Below are positions 5,363-5,428 of a stretch of 5,428 nt of DNA, one piece after another. Source of the stretch: Gammaproteobacteria bacterium (GTDB lineage: Bacteria; Pseudomonadota; Gammaproteobacteria; SZUA-152); NCBI GenBank assembly GCA_030617485.1, contig JAUWVK010000114.1, positions 1 to 5,428 of the forward strand, given 5' to 3'. Positions within the stretch are counted from its first letter, which is position 1; the number at the start of each line of letters is the position of its first letter. Position numbers and translations under genes: made by a program. Below the pieces are notes generated by a model. It was not told the DNA's origin, did not search any database, and saw only the letters and a program-made list of their open reading frames with translations.

Positions 5363-5428
5363 CTGGATTTATTCAGATAGCCTCGCTTGCAGGACAAGGT
5401 ATATCTTCAAGAGATTCGGGGAAACGAC
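5363..5428 (+). other. Non-coding tail after the isomerase gene; no feature identified
   Basis: No start codon with a ribosome site and no rho-independent terminator with a U-tract is visible in these 66 bases. An imperfect inverted repeat (AGATAGCCT at 5375-5383 against AGGTATATCT at 5397-5406) could fold, but the stem is interrupted and the loop is long. Whether the operon continues past the window cannot be told. Confidence 0.4.

Noticed and set aside
5375..5406. Imperfect hairpin after the isomerase gene
   Set aside because: The stem is split by an unequal internal loop, the loop is 13 bases and no U-tract follows, so it does not qualify as a rho-independent terminator.
1..5428. A previously undescribed system, mobile element or CRISPR array
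   Set aside because: Every gene belongs to a recognisable widespread family in an apparently conserved order. No direct repeat array, transposase, integrase, toxin-antitoxin pair or unexplained long non-coding stretch was seen.

Overview
The window is an ordinary mid-GC chromosomal stretch of a gammaproteobacterium. Several products closely match the Escherichia coli proteins YciB, YciI, YciO and RNase AM (YciV/TrpH). The company of a stand-alone site-2 protease and an insertion-bearing tryptophanyl-tRNA synthetase suggests a marine or soil lineage of the Pseudomonadales/Cellvibrionales/Oceanospirillales type rather than an enterobacterium. That taxonomic placement is inference from remembered protein similarity, not from a search.

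Layout: two divergent gene blocks meet at a 208-bp intergenic region (3140-3347). The left block runs on the minus strand in the order rnm (RNase AM, PHP domain), yciO (Sua5/YciO/YrdC family), a site-2 protease (M50) and trpS, which leaves the window at its left edge without its C-terminus. rnm and yciO overlap by ATGA; the next two gaps are 70-80 bp with no convincing terminator, so one transcript is plausible. The right block runs on the plus strand: yciB (inner-membrane protein), yciI, a BolA-family gene and a secreted parvulin-type peptidyl-prolyl isomerase. yciB and yciI abut exactly (TAA then ATG), and the later gaps are 29 and 39 bp, again looking like an operon.

Functionally the left block centres on RNA metabolism (5'-3' RNA trimming, a threonylcarbamoyl-AMP synthase-like protein, tRNA charging) plus one intramembrane protease. 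The right block centres on the envelope and redox/iron-sulphur upkeep (YciB, BolA, periplasmic folding), with YciI of unknown role. The E. coli counterparts of rnm, yciO, yciB and yciI all lie close to the trp operon, so the window looks like a conserved neighbourhood without trp biosynthesis genes and with trpS in it.

No mobile element, CRISPR array, rRNA or tRNA gene, or phage gene was seen, and no stretch above 300 bases lacks a gene. I do not find a new defence or biosynthetic system. The points most worth checking are small inverted repeats in the divergent control region and on both sides of the bolA gene, the non-ATG start of trpS, and the large charged insertion in its catalytic domain.
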